From Sphaeramia orbicularis (lineage: Eukaryota; Chordata; Actinopteri; Kurtiformes; Apogonidae), in assembly GCF_902148855.1 (NCBI RefSeq), contig NC_043971.1, forward strand, positions 3,612,449 to 3,676,448: a stretch of 64,000 bases of DNA, in the 5' to 3' direction. Made by a program: the position numbers and the translations under genes. How positions within the stretch are numbered: the first letter of the stretch is position 1; every line of letters starts with the position of its first letter. This document shows, one piece after another, positions 63,672 to 64,000 of this stretch. The notes below the pieces were generated by a model. It made no database searches. It saw nothing but the letters and a program-made list of their open reading frames with translations, and was not told the origin of the DNA.

Positions 63672-64000
63672 TTTGCACTGAAATTAAGTATCTGAATTTT
63701 TTGTCTCTGAATTCAACTATGTTCATAAATTTAGAATAAAAAATTGTAAAAAATTCAGATGAAAAAAATTCAGATCACACATCCGGGACACCAAGGATAA
63801 ATAATTGATTCTATCTCAAGTCGAACTGACAGCCAGCCAATCAAGTTATGTTAGGTTGGTCATGTGATGCCGATGCAGAAAGACGGTCAACACTGATGTG
63901 TGATCTGAATTTTTTGCATCTGAATTTTTTAAATTCTAAATTTATGAACATAGTTGAATTCAGAGACAAAAAGTTCAGAAACTTAATTTCAGTGCAAAAG
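63672..64000. repeat. Palindromic foldback element cut by the window end, PRKN intron
   Basis: CTTTTGCACTGAAATTAAG-type sequence at 63672 (TTTTGCACTGAAATTAAGTA) pairs with the complement at the window's last bases (CTTAATTTCAGTGCAAAAG). GAATTCAACTATGTTCATAA at 63709 pairs with TTATGAACATAGTTGAATTC at 63942. Arms are about 110 bp and the central spacer about 100 bp. The outer boundary lies at or beyond 64000. Confidence 0.8.

Overview
The window looks like chromosomal DNA of a teleost fish. It carries intron-rich vertebrate genes with fish-like protein variants, an AT-rich intergenic background, many short fish-type DNA transposons (hAT, piggyBac, Tc1/mariner, Tigger/pogo kin), LINE 3' tails ending in (ATTCT)n, and microsatellites. 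I see no bacterial, viral or CRISPR content. All exon joins below were worked out by hand from splice signals, reading phase and remembered human protein sequences. No alignment was run.

Gene layout, left to right: the 3' half of TJAP1 (+, 1843-4332); a repeat-rich gap; DNPH1 complete (-, 13433-15952); YIPF3 complete (-, 17080-21157); NCOA4 complete (+, 27546-32604, with candidate 5' coding exons at 21949 and 23363); a long repeat-filled gap with two CpG-rich first-exon candidates (39000-39254 and 46150-46318); a six-finger C2H2 zinc-finger gene that I cannot name (+, 52070-55765); and the last two coding exons of PRKN/parkin (-, 62396-63517). YIPF3 and NCOA4 are head to head across a promoter of about 0.8 kb that holds a perfect TCTCGCGAGA palindrome.

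The genes do not form one pathway. TJAP1 is a tight-junction/Golgi coiled-coil protein. DNPH1 hydrolyses damaged deoxynucleotides. YIPF3 is a Golgi membrane protein. NCOA4 is the ferritin autophagy receptor. Parkin is the mitophagy E3 ligase. TJAP1, DNPH1 and YIPF3 are neighbours on human 6p21.1, while NCOA4 (10q11) and PRKN (6q26) lie elsewhere in human, so the window joins several ancestral blocks.

The non-coding part is a layered record of transposition. Many elements have target-site duplications that can be read directly (8 bp for hAT-like, TTAA/CTAA for piggyBac-like, TA for Tc1 and Tigger-like, 15 bp for one LINE tail), and several are nested, which gives relative ages. The observations most worth checking are: a parkin RING2 with a shortened zinc-ligand spacing and a C-terminus ending WFG; an NCOA4 last coding exon that supplies only Met-stop; two alternative in-frame NCOA4 first exons; a Tc1 copy whose ~410-bp inverted arms duplicate the transposase DNA-binding region; and a three-copy foldback family whose copies give filled and empty sites for later insertions.
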